A stretch of 64,000 nucleotides of DNA from Desulfovibrio sp. (GCA_031287575.1 JAITSV010000069.1:1-64000), one strand, 5' to 3'; counted from the stretch's first letter, positions 8,018 to 18,092 are shown. The notes: generated from the sequence alone by a model not told the origin. Translations and numbers: made by a program.

Positions 8018-10360
8018 ATGACAGACGGCAGACTCCGCCCGCTCGCCGGGTTCGCGGCATATGTGTTCCTGCTGCTTTCCGGCATCCTGTTCGCGGGCGG
8101 GGCGTACGCCCAGCAGCCGCAGCCCAACGTGTTGCAGATGCGCACGGAGGACGACCGCGAGGTGACCTGGAACCTCACGGCCGATACCGTCACGTCGCAG
8201 AACGACAGCAAGATCATCGAGGCCGAGGGCCGCGTGGCCCTGCGGCGCGGCCAGGACTACCTGAAGGCCGACTACATCCGCTATTATTCCGCCACCAACT
8301 GGGTGTACCTGAAGGGCAACGTCGAGGTGCACTTCGGCAAGGACGACATCGCCGCCGAGGAAGCGGAATTCGACCTGCGCAGCCGCACCGGCTGGATGAA
8401 GAACGGCCGCATCTTCATGGGCGAACCCCACGCCTATTTCGCGGGCGAGCGCATCGACAAGAACTGGGGCGACCTCTACACCTTCACCAACGCCAAGATC
8501 ACCGTGTGCGACGGCGATACCCCGGCCTGGTCGCTGACCGCCGAGGAAGCCGTGGTCGAGATCGACGGCTACGCCCGCCTGTGGCGCTCGAACTTCCAGG
8601 TGAAGAACAACGACGTCGCCTATTCCCCCTATTTCGTCATGCCCGCCAAGCGCACCCGCCAGTCGGGTTTCCTGATGCCGCAGTACGGCATCAGCTCGCG
8701 CGACGGCTTCTTCTACAACCAGCCGTACTACTGGGTGCTGGACGAGACCAGCGACGTGACCCTGAACGAGTACTTCATGTCCGAGCGCGGGTTCATGCAC
8801 GGGGTGGAGTACCGCTCGCGGCCCACCACGGACCAGACAACCTGGCTGCGCTTCGACTGGCTGTACGACAACCAGGTGGTGGACAGCGAAGGCGACGACC
8901 CCATCGACGGCGGCGACGGCCTGATCCGCACCAACCACGAGCGGTACTGGCTGCGCGGCATGTTCGAACAGCGCCTTGGCGACCCGCGCTGGCGGCTCAA
9001 GGGCGACCTGGACTACGTATCCGACCAGAACTACCTGCGCGAGTTCAAGCGGGGGCTCGGCGGGTTCGGCGATTCGCGCGACAACCTGTTCGGGCTGTTC
9101 GGCCGCGACATCAACGAACGCGACCGCTACCGCACCAGCCAGGTCATGCTGACCCGCGACTGGGACCGCGTTTCCGTGGCCCTGGGCGGCCGGTACGACC
9201 AGGACCCGGATCTGGGCAACGGCAACCATCCGTATTCGTCGGATTCACTGCCCCAGCGCCTGCCCGAGGCCGACGTGTACCTGCACCGGGGCGCCCTGTT
9301 CGAAGGGCTGCCGCTGGAAGTGCAGGCTTCCGCGCAGTCGGTGTACTTCCACCGCCGCAACGGCACCCAGGGCGCCCGGCACGACGTGCATCCGCAGGTG
9401 GTGCTGCCGGTGAACGGCAAGTACGGCTCGGTGATTTCCTCCGTGGGCCTGCGCCAGACCGTGTACGACACCGAGCGCCGCGAAAGCCTGCCCGGCGACG
9501 GCGGCGATTCCTCGGGCGAGTCCCGTACCCTGCCCGATTACAACATCGCGGCATCGACGGAAGTTGCCCGTGTCTACCGCGTGGAAAGCGCGCCGCTTAC
9601 CCTGACGACCGAGAATGTCGGGCAAAGCCGCTGGACCGGCATCCGCCATGCGGTGCAGCCGCGCGTGGAGTACAACAACCTTCCGCTGCTGGATCAGAAC
9701 GACAACCCCCGTTACGACGGCGACGACCGTATCGGCGCACGCAACGAGATGGTCTACTCCATCACCAACGTCTTCACGCGCAAGCGCGAAATGGTACGCA
9801 TGAAGGCCAACGACGAAGGAACGCCGGTGCCGGATCTGGGCACCGACTACCTGGAGTTCCTGCGGGTCAAGCTGCAAACCGGCTACGACATCCGCGAGGC
9901 CAACCGCGACGACGAACTCGATACCTACGAGCGCCGCCCGGTGCTCGACTACCGGGCCGAGGTGGAATACTTCCCGGTGGCGTGGCTGGGCTGGCACAGC
10001 ATTACCGCATGGTCGCCCTATACCGGCGATGTCACCCAGCACGACCACGGCCTGTCCCTCATCGACCCCAACAGGGGGCAGCTGACCCTGGGCTACAACT
10101 GGCGCTCGAGGCTCGACGAGTACAACAGGCAGCGCGACTACGACATCAACGCACTGTACCTGCGCGGTGAAGCTTCGGTGTGGGGGCCGTGGAGCGTGGG
10201 GGGCGAGTACCGCGTGGACATCGAAAACGGTCGCGATCTGGAGCGGATTTTCGACATCATCTACACGCACCAGTGTTTCAAGCTTATCGGTCGAACCACC
10301 GTGGACCGGGAGGAAGAACGCTACGAGTTTCTGGTGGTTTTGCCAGGCCTCAGCGATTAG
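8018..10360 (+). CDS. lptD: LPS-assembly protein LptD
   Basis: Outer-membrane beta-barrel that, with LptE, inserts lipopolysaccharide into the outer leaflet. The 780-residue product has a signal peptide (about 1-31, ending AYAQQ), an N-terminal OstA-like jellyroll domain (about 45-160: TADTVTSQNDSKIIEAEGRVALRRG, DYLKADYIRYYSATNWVYLKGNVE), then the LptD plug/barrel domain (from about 200: PYFVMPAKRTRQSGFLMPQYGISSRDGFFYNQPYYWVLDETSDVTL). Cysteines are few (one in TVCDGD, one near the C-terminus in HQCFKL), so the disulfide network described in E. coli looks reduced. Its presence shows a diderm envelope. The stop codon directly abuts a TIR-like repeat (10361-10396). Confidence 0.93.
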   Translation: MTDGRLRPLAGFAAYVFLLLSGILFAGGAYAQQPQPNVLQMRTEDDREVTWNLTADTVTSQNDSKIIEAEGRVALRRGQDYLKADYIRYYSATNWVYLKGNVEVHFGKDDIAAEEAEFDLRSRTGWMKNGRIFMGEPHAYFAGERIDKNWGDLYTFTNAKITVCDGDTPAWSLTAEEAVVEIDGYARLWRSNFQVKNNDVAYSPYFVMPAKRTRQSGFLMPQYGISSRDGFFYNQPYYWVLDETSDVTLNEYFMSERGFMHGVEYRSRPTTDQTTWLRFDWLYDNQVVDSEGDDPIDGGDGLIRTNHERYWLRGMFEQRLGDPRWRLKGDLDYVSDQNYLREFKRGLGGFGDSRDNLFGLFGRDINERDRYRTSQVMLTRDWDRVSVALGGRYDQDPDLGNGNHPYSSDSLPQRLPEADVYLHRGALFEGLPLEVQASAQSVYFHRRNGTQGARHDVHPQVVLPVNGKYGSVISSVGLRQTVYDTERRESLPGDGGDSSGESRTLPDYNIAASTEVARVYRVESAPLTLTTENVGQSRWTGIRHAVQPRVEYNNLPLLDQNDNPRYDGDDRIGARNEMVYSITNVFTRKREMVRMKANDEGTPVPDLGTDYLEFLRVKLQTGYDIREANRDDELDTYERRPVLDYRAEVEYFPVAWLGWHSITAWSPYTGDVTQHDHGLSLIDPNRGQLTLGYNWRSRLDEYNRQRDYDINALYLRGEASVWGPWSVGGEYRVDIENGRDLERIFDIIYTHQCFKLIGRTTVDREEERYEFLVVLPGLSD

Positions 10361-10396
10361 GGGCTGTCTCGAAATTGTCTTTTCGTCCGTTGGCAG
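10361..10396 (-). repeat. Solitary arm of the long-inverted-repeat family at the lptD 3' end
   Basis: Immediately after the lptD TAG the sequence GGGGCTGTCTCGAAATTGTC and then TTTTCGTCCGTTGGC closely matches the terminal arms of the elements at 40116-40261 and 42277-42420. No matching opposite arm or apical hairpin was found in the next 150 bp, so this looks like a decayed or half element. Confidence 0.55.
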
Positions 10397-10502
10397 ACCG
10401 ACCCGAAGGGCGCGTAGCGCGAGTCTTACGGGCATCGAGAGCAGAGCTGTCAAACCTCTGTTGACCTCGCCACGCCTCCATCAAGTGATCAGGAACAAGC
10501 GA

Positions 10503-10533
10503 CGCCGCCGGGGCATCCCCCGGCGGCGTTTTT
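10503..10533 (+). terminator. Rho-independent terminator between lptD and queF
   Basis: CGCCGCCGGGG pairs with CCCCGGCGGCG (10503-10528) around a short loop and is followed by TTTTTG on the plus strand. It ends the lptD transcript. queF converges from the other side and may share the stem. Confidence 0.85.
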
Positions 10534-10563
10534 GTCTTCTGCCGTCTGTGGTCAGGCGCGGTG

Positions 10564-11130
10564 CTACACCGTATGCCGCCCGCTTTCGCGTTTCCACTCC
10601 GATACCATCTCGCGCACCATGGCCGCGCGCGGTTCCTCCACCTGCTTGAAGCGCTCGGCGAACACGTGCAGATGGGTGCCGCCGCGCGGGGTGAACAGCC
10701 CCTTCACCCGGCACCACAGCGGGTCCAGGGCCTCGGTCATGTGGTCGAGCACGGTGTTGGTGATGGTCTCCATGAACGACTGGTGGTTGCGGTAGGCGAA
10801 CATGTACAGCTTGAAGCTTTTGGACTCCACGCACCGTTGATCGGGGATGTATTCGGTGACGATGGTGGCGAAGTCGGGCTGGCCGGTCACCGGGCACAGC
10901 GAGGTGAATTCCGGAAAGGCGATGCTCACGATGTACGGCCGGTCCGGGAAGTTGTTGGGGAAGGCTTCCAGAATGTGCGGGCCGGGACCCGCGTGGGGAT
11001 ATTCGGCCTTCACGCCCAGCGTGCGCAGGTGCCCGGTCTGGTCCTGGCTGCGGGTATAGGTGGCGTCGGCGGTGCCGGAAGCGTTGAAAGGCGCGGTACC
11101 GGACGCGGGGGATGCGGTCTTCTTGGTCAT
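10564..11130 (-). CDS. queF: NADPH-dependent 7-cyano-7-deazaguanine reductase QueF
   Basis: Reduces preQ0 to preQ1 in queuosine biosynthesis. The 188-residue product is the short, single-domain (YkvM-like) form. The catalytic cysteine is in FTSLCPVTGQPDFATI; the substrate/NADPH-binding ESKSFKLYMFAYRNHQSF motif follows; FTPRGGTHLHV is near the end. The first ~35 residues are unconserved. It is transcribed divergently from the glutamate dehydrogenase and converges on lptD. The same window holds folE2, which catalyses the first step of folate and queuosine synthesis. Confidence 0.95.
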   Translation of the reverse strand: MTKKTASPASGTAPFNASGTADATYTRSQDQTGHLRTLGVKAEYPHAGPGPHILEAFPNNFPDRPYIVSIAFPEFTSLCPVTGQPDFATIVTEYIPDQRCVESKSFKLYMFAYRNHQSFMETITNTVLDHMTEALDPLWCRVKGLFTPRGGTHLHVFAERFKQVEEPRAAMVREMVSEWKRESGRHTV

Positions 11131-11251
11131 GCGGTGCTCTCCCGTGGGAATATGATGCCGTCATTGTCGCCGCTGGGGGCGGGCTTGGCAAGCGGCGTGC
11201 GCGTGGACCATGGTGGTACTTGCGGCAACTACTCCGGGCGCCAGAAAACGG

Positions 11252-11279
11252 TTGCCACGGCGGGCCATTGCGCTATCCT
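11252..11279 (+). promoter_or_regulatory. Candidate sigma-70 promoter of the glutamate dehydrogenase gene
   Basis: TTGCCA (11252-11257), 16-bp spacer, TATCCT (11274-11279), 34 bp upstream of the start codon. The match is moderate but the position is right and no alternative is better. Confidence 0.45.
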
Positions 11280-11312
11280 GTGCGGCAAACCGTCCGCCAC
11301 GGAGGATGTCCC

Positions 11313-14300
11313 ATGGCCGAGTCCCATGCCAAAGGAGTGGAAGAAGCGCTCTCGCTCGTCAAGGGCGGGCTTGGCGGCATTGCCGATCAGGTGGTGCCGT
11401 GGTTTTTTGCCAACATGCCGGATTATTACCTGCGCACCCATTCGGTGACCGAGCAGGTGCAGCATTTGCAAGCCATCATTTCGGGTCGGGTGGTCACGGA
11501 CAACCACGCGGTGCGCCTGGCCAGTCCGGATGGCCGCAAGATCACCTACATTTCCCCCTCCGCATCGCGCGATCTGCACGGCATTCTGGCCGGTCTGCTG
11601 GGCGAGCACATCGAAACCGCGCGCATCTACACCACGGCGGACGGCCAACTGGGATTGAACGAATTCCTGCTGGCCCCGCAGCCCCGCGCGGGCAGCCTGC
11701 GCACCGCCGAAGGCAACGACCTGTTCAGCGCCGCCCTGGACGCCATGCGCGCCAGCGGCGAGCTGCCGGAAACGGACATGCCTCCCTTCGCCGCGTTTCT
11801 GGCCGCCGCCAATGCGGAATACGTGGAAAAGTTCGACCCGGTGCGGGCCGCCCGCCACTTCCGGCTGCTGCGCGAGATAGGCGGCGGCGACGACACCGGG
11901 CTGCTCATCGAGCAGTGCTCGGCCCCGACCGTACCCTCCGCGCCCGAAGGGATGGGGGCAGCCGGGGCCGCGTTGTCGGCGGAACCCTGCGACATCCGGC
12001 GCGAAACGCGCATCGTGGTGGCCATGCGCCACCCCCCGGCCACGGGCCTGCTGCTGCAGATCGCCCGGATCATGCGCCGCCTGGACATCACCGTGCACCG
12101 CTCCTACGCGGACACCTTCGCCGACGAGTCGGGCGAGACGGCCATCATGAGCTTCTACGTGTCGCACAAGGGCGACCTGATCCTGGACGATTCCGCCCTG
12201 TGGCAGAACCTGCGCAAGAAGCTGCGCCTGGTGAAGTGGTTCGCCCCGCACGAACTGGAAATCCTGGCCGACGAGGAATCCTGGCCCATCAAGCGCATCA
12301 TGCTGTTGCAGGCGGCCTGCGGCTTTGCCCACGTGTTCCTGGCCAAGGACAACCAGTGGGCCTTCAGCACCCAGAACGTGGTGCGCATCGTGCTGGCCCG
12401 CCGGGCCGAAACCGCCGCGCTGGTGGACTGGTTCGAGGCCCGCTTCGACCCCACCCTGGGCGACCGCGAGGCGACGGCGCGCAGGCTGGAGGCCGACTCC
12501 ACCGATGCCGTGAACGCGGTGGCCGACGAGCGCGAGCGCGCCGTGCTGCTGATGATCCAGCGCTTCTTCCGCCACGTGCTGCGCACCAACTATTTCCTCG
12601 ATACCATCTACGGCCTGTCCTTCCGGCTGGACCCGGAATTCCTGCCCCCCGCCTACCGCTACGAGGGCGAGGAACTGCCCTTCGGCATCTTCTTCTTCCA
12701 CGCGCCGGGGGGCCTTGGCTTTCACATCCGCCACCGCGACATGGCGCGCGGCGGCGTGCGCGTGGTGCCCACCCGCACCCAGGAGCAGTTCGAACTGGAA
12801 TCGAACCGCCTGTACGACGAGGTGAAAGGCTTGGCCTACGCCCAGCAGGTCAAGAACAAGGACATCCCCGAGGGCGGGGCCAAGGCGGTCATCCTGCTGG
12901 GGCCGCTGGGCGACGTGGGTCTGGCCGTGGCCTCGGTCATCAACTCCTTGCTGGACGTGGTGCTGCCCGGCCAGGATACCCCGGCCCTGCCCGGCGTGGT
13001 GGATTACCTGGGCCGCGAGGAAATCATCTACTGCGGCCCGGACGAGAACATCCAGCCCGCGCACATCGCCTGGATGGTGGAACGCGCCCGCCAGCGCGGC
13101 TACCGCTGGCCCTCGGCGTTCATGAGCTCCAAGGCCGGGGCGGGCATCAACCACAAGCAGTACGGCGTCACCAGCATCGGGGTGATGGTCTTTGCCGAGG
13201 AAATGCTGCGCCACCTCGGCATCGATCCCTTCACCCAGCCGTTCACGGTGAAGCTCACCGGCGGCCCCAAGGGCGACGTGGCGGGCAACCTGATGCGCCT
13301 GATGTTCGTGGCCTACGGCGACAATGTCCGCATCGTGGCCGTCAGCGACGGGCACGGCGGGGCCTGGGACCCGGACGGGCTGGACCAGGCCGAACTGCTG
13401 CGCCTGGTGGATGCGCAGCGCAGCATCAGCGCCTTCGACCCGGCCCGGCTGCGCGGCGAGGGGGCGTGGGTGGCCGCGTCCGACACCCCGGAGGGGGTGC
13501 GCCGCCGCAACACCCTGCACAACACCGCCCACGCGGACATCTTCATCCCCGCCGGGGGGCGGCCCGACACCGTCAATACCCGCAACTGGCACGACTTCTT
13601 CGACCGGGGCGGGGTGCCCACGGCGCGCGCCATCATAGAAGGGGCCAACCTGTTCGTGGCGCCGGAGGCGCGCAAGCGCCTGGCCGAGCGGGGGGTGCTG
13701 GTGGTGCACGGTTCGTCGGCCAACAAGACCGGGGTCATCTGCTCCTCGTACGAGGTGCTGGGCGGGCTGGTGATGACCGACGAGGAGTTCATCGCCCACA
13801 AGGACCGCTTCGTGGCCGAGGTGCTGGACATCCTGCGGGTGCGGGCCCGCGACGAGGCGCGCCTGCTGCTGGCCGAAATACGCCGTTGCGACGGCTGCAA
13901 GGCCCTGCACGAGATTTCCGTGGACGTCTCGCTGGAGATGAACGCCGTGGCCGACGCGCTGTACGCGGCGCTGGTGGCGCGCGGCGAACCGGTGGAGGCG
14001 GACCCCGCCCTGCGTCAGGTGTTGCTGGGCTATCTGCCCCCGGTGCTGGTGGAGCGCTTTCCCGAGCGGATATTCGAACGCATCCCGCTGCGCCACCAGT
14101 ACGCGCTGGTGGCCGCGCACACGGCATCGCGCATCGTCTACGCAGAGGGGGCGGGTTGGCTGGCCCCGCTGGCGCGCCAGCGCGACGCCGAAAGCGTGGC
14201 CCGGGCCTGGCTGCGCGAGGACGGGCGCATCCGCGACCTGATCGCGGCGGTGTCGCGCAGCGGGCTGCCGGAAGCCACGGCCGTGGTGCACCTGCTGGAA

Positions 14301-14348
14301 CGCGGCGCGCGCAAGCGGGCCACGGAAGAAGCACTGGGGCTGGAATGA
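11313..14348 (+). CDS. Large NAD-specific glutamate dehydrogenase
   Basis: Catalyses NAD-linked oxidative deamination of glutamate to 2-oxoglutarate. The start at 11313 (MAESHAKGVEEALSLVKGG) follows GGAGGA at good spacing; upstream in-frame codons are non-conserved. The 1011-residue product belongs to the large GDH class rather than the 50-kDa class. A long N-terminal regulatory region (about 1-480) includes an ACT-like segment near 230-300. The catalytic core has HIRHRDMARGGVRVVPT, the lysine-containing DIPEGGAKAVILLGP, and a Rossmann segment with EGANLFVAPEARKRLAERGVLVVHGSSANKTGVICSSYEV. The C-terminal helical domain is typical of the class. Monocistronic behind its own promoter, with a short zinc-ribbon gene downstream. 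Confidence 0.93.
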   Translation: MAESHAKGVEEALSLVKGGLGGIADQVVPWFFANMPDYYLRTHSVTEQVQHLQAIISGRVVTDNHAVRLASPDGRKITYISPSASRDLHGILAGLLGEHIETARIYTTADGQLGLNEFLLAPQPRAGSLRTAEGNDLFSAALDAMRASGELPETDMPPFAAFLAAANAEYVEKFDPVRAARHFRLLREIGGGDDTGLLIEQCSAPTVPSAPEGMGAAGAALSAEPCDIRRETRIVVAMRHPPATGLLLQIARIMRRLDITVHRSYADTFADESGETAIMSFYVSHKGDLILDDSALWQNLRKKLRLVKWFAPHELEILADEESWPIKRIMLLQAACGFAHVFLAKDNQWAFSTQNVVRIVLARRAETAALVDWFEARFDPTLGDREATARRLEADSTDAVNAVADERERAVLLMIQRFFRHVLRTNYFLDTIYGLSFRLDPEFLPPAYRYEGEELPFGIFFFHAPGGLGFHIRHRDMARGGVRVVPTRTQEQFELESNRLYDEVKGLAYAQQVKNKDIPEGGAKAVILLGPLGDVGLAVASVINSLLDVVLPGQDTPALPGVVDYLGREEIIYCGPDENIQPAHIAWMVERARQRGYRWPSAFMSSKAGAGINHKQYGVTSIGVMVFAEEMLRHLGIDPFTQPFTVKLTGGPKGDVAGNLMRLMFVAYGDNVRIVAVSDGHGGAWDPDGLDQAELLRLVDAQRSISAFDPARLRGEGAWVAASDTPEGVRRRNTLHNTAHADIFIPAGGRPDTVNTRNWHDFFDRGGVPTARAIIEGANLFVAPEARKRLAERGVLVVHGSSANKTGVICSSYEVLGGLVMTDEEFIAHKDRFVAEVLDILRVRARDEARLLLAEIRRCDGCKALHEISVDVSLEMNAVADALYAALVARGEPVEADPALRQVLLGYLPPVLVERFPERIFERIPLRHQYALVAAHTASRIVYAEGAGWLAPLARQRDAESVARAWLREDGRIRDLIAAVSRSGLPEATAVVHLLERGARKRATEEALGLE

Positions 14349-14520
14349 CCGCCGGGGGCGGCGCCTTGCGGGAGGCGCACGCGAATCCGCACTGCCGCCG
14401 CGGGGACGGCTGTCGCACTTGCGGGCTTGATTTTTCGCGGGGGCTCGCCCAATATGCCGGTCCGTTTCCGGGGGCGCGGGCAGGCGTGCATTGTCCGGAG
14501 GCGGGAAGGAGGTTGCTGCC

Positions 14521-14709
14521 GTGAACAGGGAAGGACAACACAAGGACGGTCCGTTGAAGGACCGTTACAGGCGCGGTTTCGTCGAGGTCATGTGCCCCAA
14601 GTGCCGCACCACGCGCATCATCGTGGTGCCGGAAGAGCCCATGCCGCGCTGCGAGACGTGCCGCGTCGAGATGATCGTCAAGGAAGTGCTTACGGAAGGA
14701 AAGTATTAG
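14521..14709 (+). CDS. Small zinc-ribbon protein of unknown function
   Basis: A GTG start at 14521 is chosen because AAGGAGG (14506-14512) sits 8 bases before it; an upstream in-frame ATG at 14491 lacks a site. The 62-residue product has two Cys-x2-Cys pairs (CPKC and CETC, about 18 residues apart), the geometry of a rubredoxin-like zinc ribbon, on a basic background. Short conserved proteins of this type occur in Desulfovibrionaceae; no function is known to me. Confidence 0.75.
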   Translation: MNREGQHKDGPLKDRYRRGFVEVMCPKCRTTRIIVVPEEPMPRCETCRVEMIVKEVLTEGKY

Positions 14710-14934
14710 TCCTCGCCGGGGCTTCCATCCTTCGGGGCATTGTTCGCCCGGAGAACGAAACTCCTGCCGTGCGCACAGGATGCCCCAGGCATCCACGAAA
14801 TTTCAATGCGGGCTCCCGTGGGGTCCGCGCCGCGCCCCGCGCGTTTTGGGCGGATTGCCGACGCCCGCCGTGCGTCGGGGCGCGGCATCGCGTTGCCGGT
14901 TGTGGTTTTTCAACGATATCCGATGGAGGAACGC

Positions 14935-15753
14935 ATGAAACTGTTCAAACTGCTGGCCGCCATGCTGCTGGCCCTGCTCGTCGCCGCGCCCGCCATGGCC
15001 GCCGACATCGAGCTGGCCAAGAAGTCCACCCTCAACGAAATCGTGGCGCGCGGCGAACTGCGCGTCGGCTTCGACGCGGGCTACATGCCCTTCGAAATGA
15101 CCGACAAGAACGGCAACTACGTCGGCTTCGACATCGACCTGGCCAAGGAACTGGCCAAGGCCATGGGCGTGAAGTTCGTGCCCGTGAACACCGACTTCGA
15201 CGGCATGATCCCGGCCCTGCTCAGCGACAAGTTCGACATCATCATCAGCGGCATGACCGTGACCCAGGAGCGCAACCTGCGCATCAATTTCGCCAACCCG
15301 TACATCGTGGTCGGCCAGTCGGTCATCGTCAGCAAGAAGCTTGAAGGCAAGGTCAAGACCTGGGAAGACCTGAACAAGCCCGAATACACCGTGGTTTCGC
15401 GCCTTGGCACCACCGGCGAGGAAGCCGCCAAGCGCATGCTGCCCAAGGCCAAGTACAAGTCCTTCGAAAAGGAAGCCGACGGCGCGCTGGAAGTCATCAA
15501 CGGCAAGGCCGACGCCTGGGTGTACGACATGCCCTTCAACGTGGTGTTCATGGCCGAGCAGGGCAAGGGCAAGGCCATGCACCTGGACAAGCCCTTCACC
15601 TACGAGCCGCTGGGCTTCGGCATCAAGAAGGGTGACCCCGACTTCCTGAACTTCCTCGACAACTTCCTGAGCCAGATCAAGAACGATGGCCGCTACGACC
15701 GCATCTACGGCAAGTGGATGAAGTCGACCGAGTGGCGCGCCCAGGTGCAATAG
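14935..15753 (+). CDS. Amino-acid ABC transporter, periplasmic substrate-binding protein
   Basis: Periplasmic receptor of the polar amino-acid uptake system encoded by the next two genes. The start at 14935 follows GGAGGA and leads straight into a signal peptide (MKLFKLLAAMLLALLVAAPAMA, cleavage near residue 22). The mature part is an SBP_bac_3 (cluster 3) protein: RGELRVGFDAGYMPFEM, GFDIDLAKELAKAMGVKF, TDFDGMIPALLSDKFDIIISGMTVTQER and the C-terminal GFGIKKGDPDFL. The R in TVTQER and D in the second lobe fit amino-acid alpha-group binding. Specificity cannot be read from sequence; glutamine, glutamate or a cationic residue are possible. Confidence 0.93.
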   Translation: MKLFKLLAAMLLALLVAAPAMAADIELAKKSTLNEIVARGELRVGFDAGYMPFEMTDKNGNYVGFDIDLAKELAKAMGVKFVPVNTDFDGMIPALLSDKFDIIISGMTVTQERNLRINFANPYIVVGQSVIVSKKLEGKVKTWEDLNKPEYTVVSRLGTTGEEAAKRMLPKAKYKSFEKEADGALEVINGKADAWVYDMPFNVVFMAEQGKGKAMHLDKPFTYEPLGFGIKKGDPDFLNFLDNFLSQIKNDGRYDRIYGKWMKSTEWRAQVQ

Positions 15754-16014
15754 AGGCCCAATAGTCGGATAGTCTCGGCAGGGGCGGGCACCCGCCCGCC
15801 CCGCCTTGCTCCGGCTGGCCCGCGTCCCCACGGTTTCGCGCGGGCGCGGTTCCCTCGTTGCTGCCCCCTCGTCGGGGAAGGGCAGGGAACCGCCCCCGCG
15901 CGAAGCCATGCGGCTTTCGCCGTGCCTTGGCGCGGCCATCTCCCCGGCGCTTTCGCCGTCCGCAGGGTTTCGCACCCGTGCCGGGCGCGCGGCCGCGCCG
16001 CAAAAGGAATCACG

Positions 16015-17028
16015 ATGACGCAGTACAGAGGGCTGGACAAGCCCAAGGGCAGGAGCTTCTTCCTGTTCTGGAAAGCCATGTTCGTGGCGGCCATGCTGGC
16101 GCTGGTGGCGTTCTTCTGGGTCGCCTCCTCGTCGGTGGAATACATCTGGCGCTGGAACCGCGTGCCCCAGTATTTCTGGGTGAACGAGGCGGCGGACGTG
16201 CGCGCCGAGGCGGAAGGCGACGTCACCATCATCGACCGCCAGGGCAACGAACAGCGCGTGGTGGTGCGCGACGCCTCCGGCGAGGAGCACACCCACCTGC
16301 TGCCCGGCGAGGGCAAGGTGCTGGTGTCTTCCGGCGACTTCGCCTACCGGGGCGACGTGCTGGGCCGCTATCAGCTGAACAAGCCCGGCATCCTGCTGGA
16401 AGGGCTGTGGGTAACCCTTGAAGTCAGCGTGCTGGCCATCATCGGCGGCATCGTCATCGGGGTGGTAACGGGGCTGTGCCGCATCTCCATCAACCCCATG
16501 CTGCGCTGGGGCGCCATCGCCTACATCGAGATCATCCGCGGCTCGCCGCTGCTGGTGCAGATATTCCTGTGGTATTTCGTGGTGGGCACGCTCATCAACG
16601 CGCTGCTGGAGCACGTGGGTCTTGGGGGCATATCTCCCCTGTGGTACGGCGTCATGGCGCTGGCCCTGTTCACCGGGGCCTACGTGGCCGAAATCGTGCG
16701 CGCGGGCATCCAGTCGGTGCACCGGGGGCAGATGGAGGCCGCGCGCTCGCTGGGCATGAGCTACGCCCAGGCCATGCGCAAGGTCATTCTGCCCCAGGCC
16801 TTCCGGCGCATCATGCCGCCGCTGGCCGGGCAATTCATCAGCCTGATCAAGGACTCGTCCCTGCTCGGGGTCATCGCCATCCGCGAACTGACCAAGGCCA
16901 CGCGCGAGGTGGTCACCACCTCGCTCCAGCCGTTCGAGCTGTGGATCGTCTGCGCGGTGCTGTACCTCGTGCTTACCTTCACCCTTTCGCTGTTCGTGCA
17001 GTACCTTGAACGCAGGGCCATCCGATGA
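16015..17028 (+). CDS. Amino-acid ABC transporter permease with large periplasmic insertion
   Basis: Inner-membrane permease of the polar amino-acid importer (HisM/GlnP type). The 337-residue product is well above the usual ~220. After the first transmembrane helix (about 20-42) comes a hydrophilic segment of roughly 80 residues (about 45-125: [38 protein letters not shown]) that should lie in the periplasm. The normal core follows: [32 protein letters not shown] and the EAA loop [22 protein letters not shown] that contacts the ATPase. Start chosen at 16015 with AAAGGAA upstream. Its TGA overlaps the ATG of the ATPase gene (ATGA), so the two are translationally coupled. Confidence 0.93.
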   Translation: MTQYRGLDKPKGRSFFLFWKAMFVAAMLALVAFFWVASSSVEYIWRWNRVPQYFWVNEAADVRAEAEGDVTIIDRQGNEQRVVVRDASGEEHTHLLPGEGKVLVSSGDFAYRGDVLGRYQLNKPGILLEGLWVTLEVSVLAIIGGIVIGVVTGLCRISINPMLRWGAIAYIEIIRGSPLLVQIFLWYFVVGTLINALLEHVGLGGISPLWYGVMALALFTGAYVAEIVRAGIQSVHRGQMEAARSLGMSYAQAMRKVILPQAFRRIMPPLAGQFISLIKDSSLLGVIAIRELTKATREVVTTSLQPFELWIVCAVLYLVLTFTLSLFVQYLERRAIR

Positions 17029-17756
17029 TCAACGCCACCAACGTCCACAAGTTCTTCTACACCCCCGACAAGCTGCACGCCCTGCGCGGCGTTTCGCTGT
17101 CCGTCGCCCCCGGCGAGGTGGTGGTCATCATCGGCCCCTCCGGCTCGGGCAAGAGCACCTTCCTGCGCTGCCTGAACCGGCTGGAATACGCCGATGAAGG
17201 CGCCATCCGCATCGAGGGCCGTGACATCCTGGACCCCGACTGCGAGATCAACGAGGTGCGGGCCGAGGTCGGCATGGTCTTCCAGTCGTTCAACCTGTTT
17301 CCGCACCTGACCGTGCTGGAGAACCTGACCCTGGCCCAGACCACCGTGCGCAAGCGCGGCAAGGCCGAGGCCGAAACGAAGGGCATGGAACTGCTGCGCA
17401 AGGTGGGCATTGCCGAAAAGCACAACGTCTACCCGGACCAGCTTTCCGGCGGGCAGCAGCAGCGCGTGGCCATTGCGCGGGCGCTGGCCATGGACCCCAA
17501 GGCCATGCTGTTCGACGAACCCACCAGCGCCCTGGACCCGGAAATGGTGGGCGAGGTGCTGGACGTCATGAAGAATCTGGCCCGTGAGGGCATGACCATG
17601 GTGGTGGTGACCCACGAGATGGGCTTTGCCCGTGAAGTGGCGGACCGCGTGGTGTTCATGGACCAGGGCAGCATTCTGGAAGTGGGGTCGCCGGACAAGT
17701 TCTTTACCGCGCCGGAGCATGAGCGGACCAAGCTGTTCCTGAGCCAGATATTGTAG
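17025..17756 (+). CDS. Amino-acid ABC transporter ATP-binding protein (GlnQ-like)
   Basis: Cytoplasmic ATPase that powers the transporter. The 243-residue product is complete: Walker [10 protein letters not shown] (39-47), Q-loop [20 protein letters not shown], signature LSGGQQQR, Walker [15 protein letters not shown], and H-loop [10 protein letters not shown]. It is very close to the GlnQ/HisP family. The start overlaps the permease stop by 4 bp. A short palindrome (GGGGCAT..ATGCCCC, about 17923-17949) downstream could serve in termination. Confidence 0.95.
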   Translation: MINATNVHKFFYTPDKLHALRGVSLSVAPGEVVVIIGPSGSGKSTFLRCLNRLEYADEGAIRIEGRDILDPDCEINEVRAEVGMVFQSFNLFPHLTVLENLTLAQTTVRKRGKAEAETKGMELLRKVGIAEKHNVYPDQLSGGQQQRVAIARALAMDPKAMLFDEPTSALDPEMVGEVLDVMKNLAREGMTMVVVTHEMGFAREVADRVVFMDQGSILEVGSPDKFFTAPEHERTKLFLSQIL

Positions 17757-18092
17757 GTTCGGTCAGGCCGCGTCCTTTTGCCGCCCGGTCGCCCTCCGGC
17801 CATCGTGGACAATGCGGCGGATGTCTCGCCGGAGAACGAAAAACCTGCGGCCTGACACAGCCTGGCGCGACCCGGCCTGGCCTCTGAAAGGCAAAGCCCC
17901 CGAGTTCCTCGCAGGCAACTTCCGGGGCATTCCATGCACTGGATGCCCCGGTTGTCTTCACGGCGCGTCCCCCTTTGGGGGGGATACCCCCTGTTGCTCC
18001 CGTGCGGTGTAACGGGTAGAGTCGCGCCCAACCGCTGATCGCCTGGTGGCGCGTCTGGTGATGCGTCGGGGCTTGCGGTGCGAGGGTTTGCC

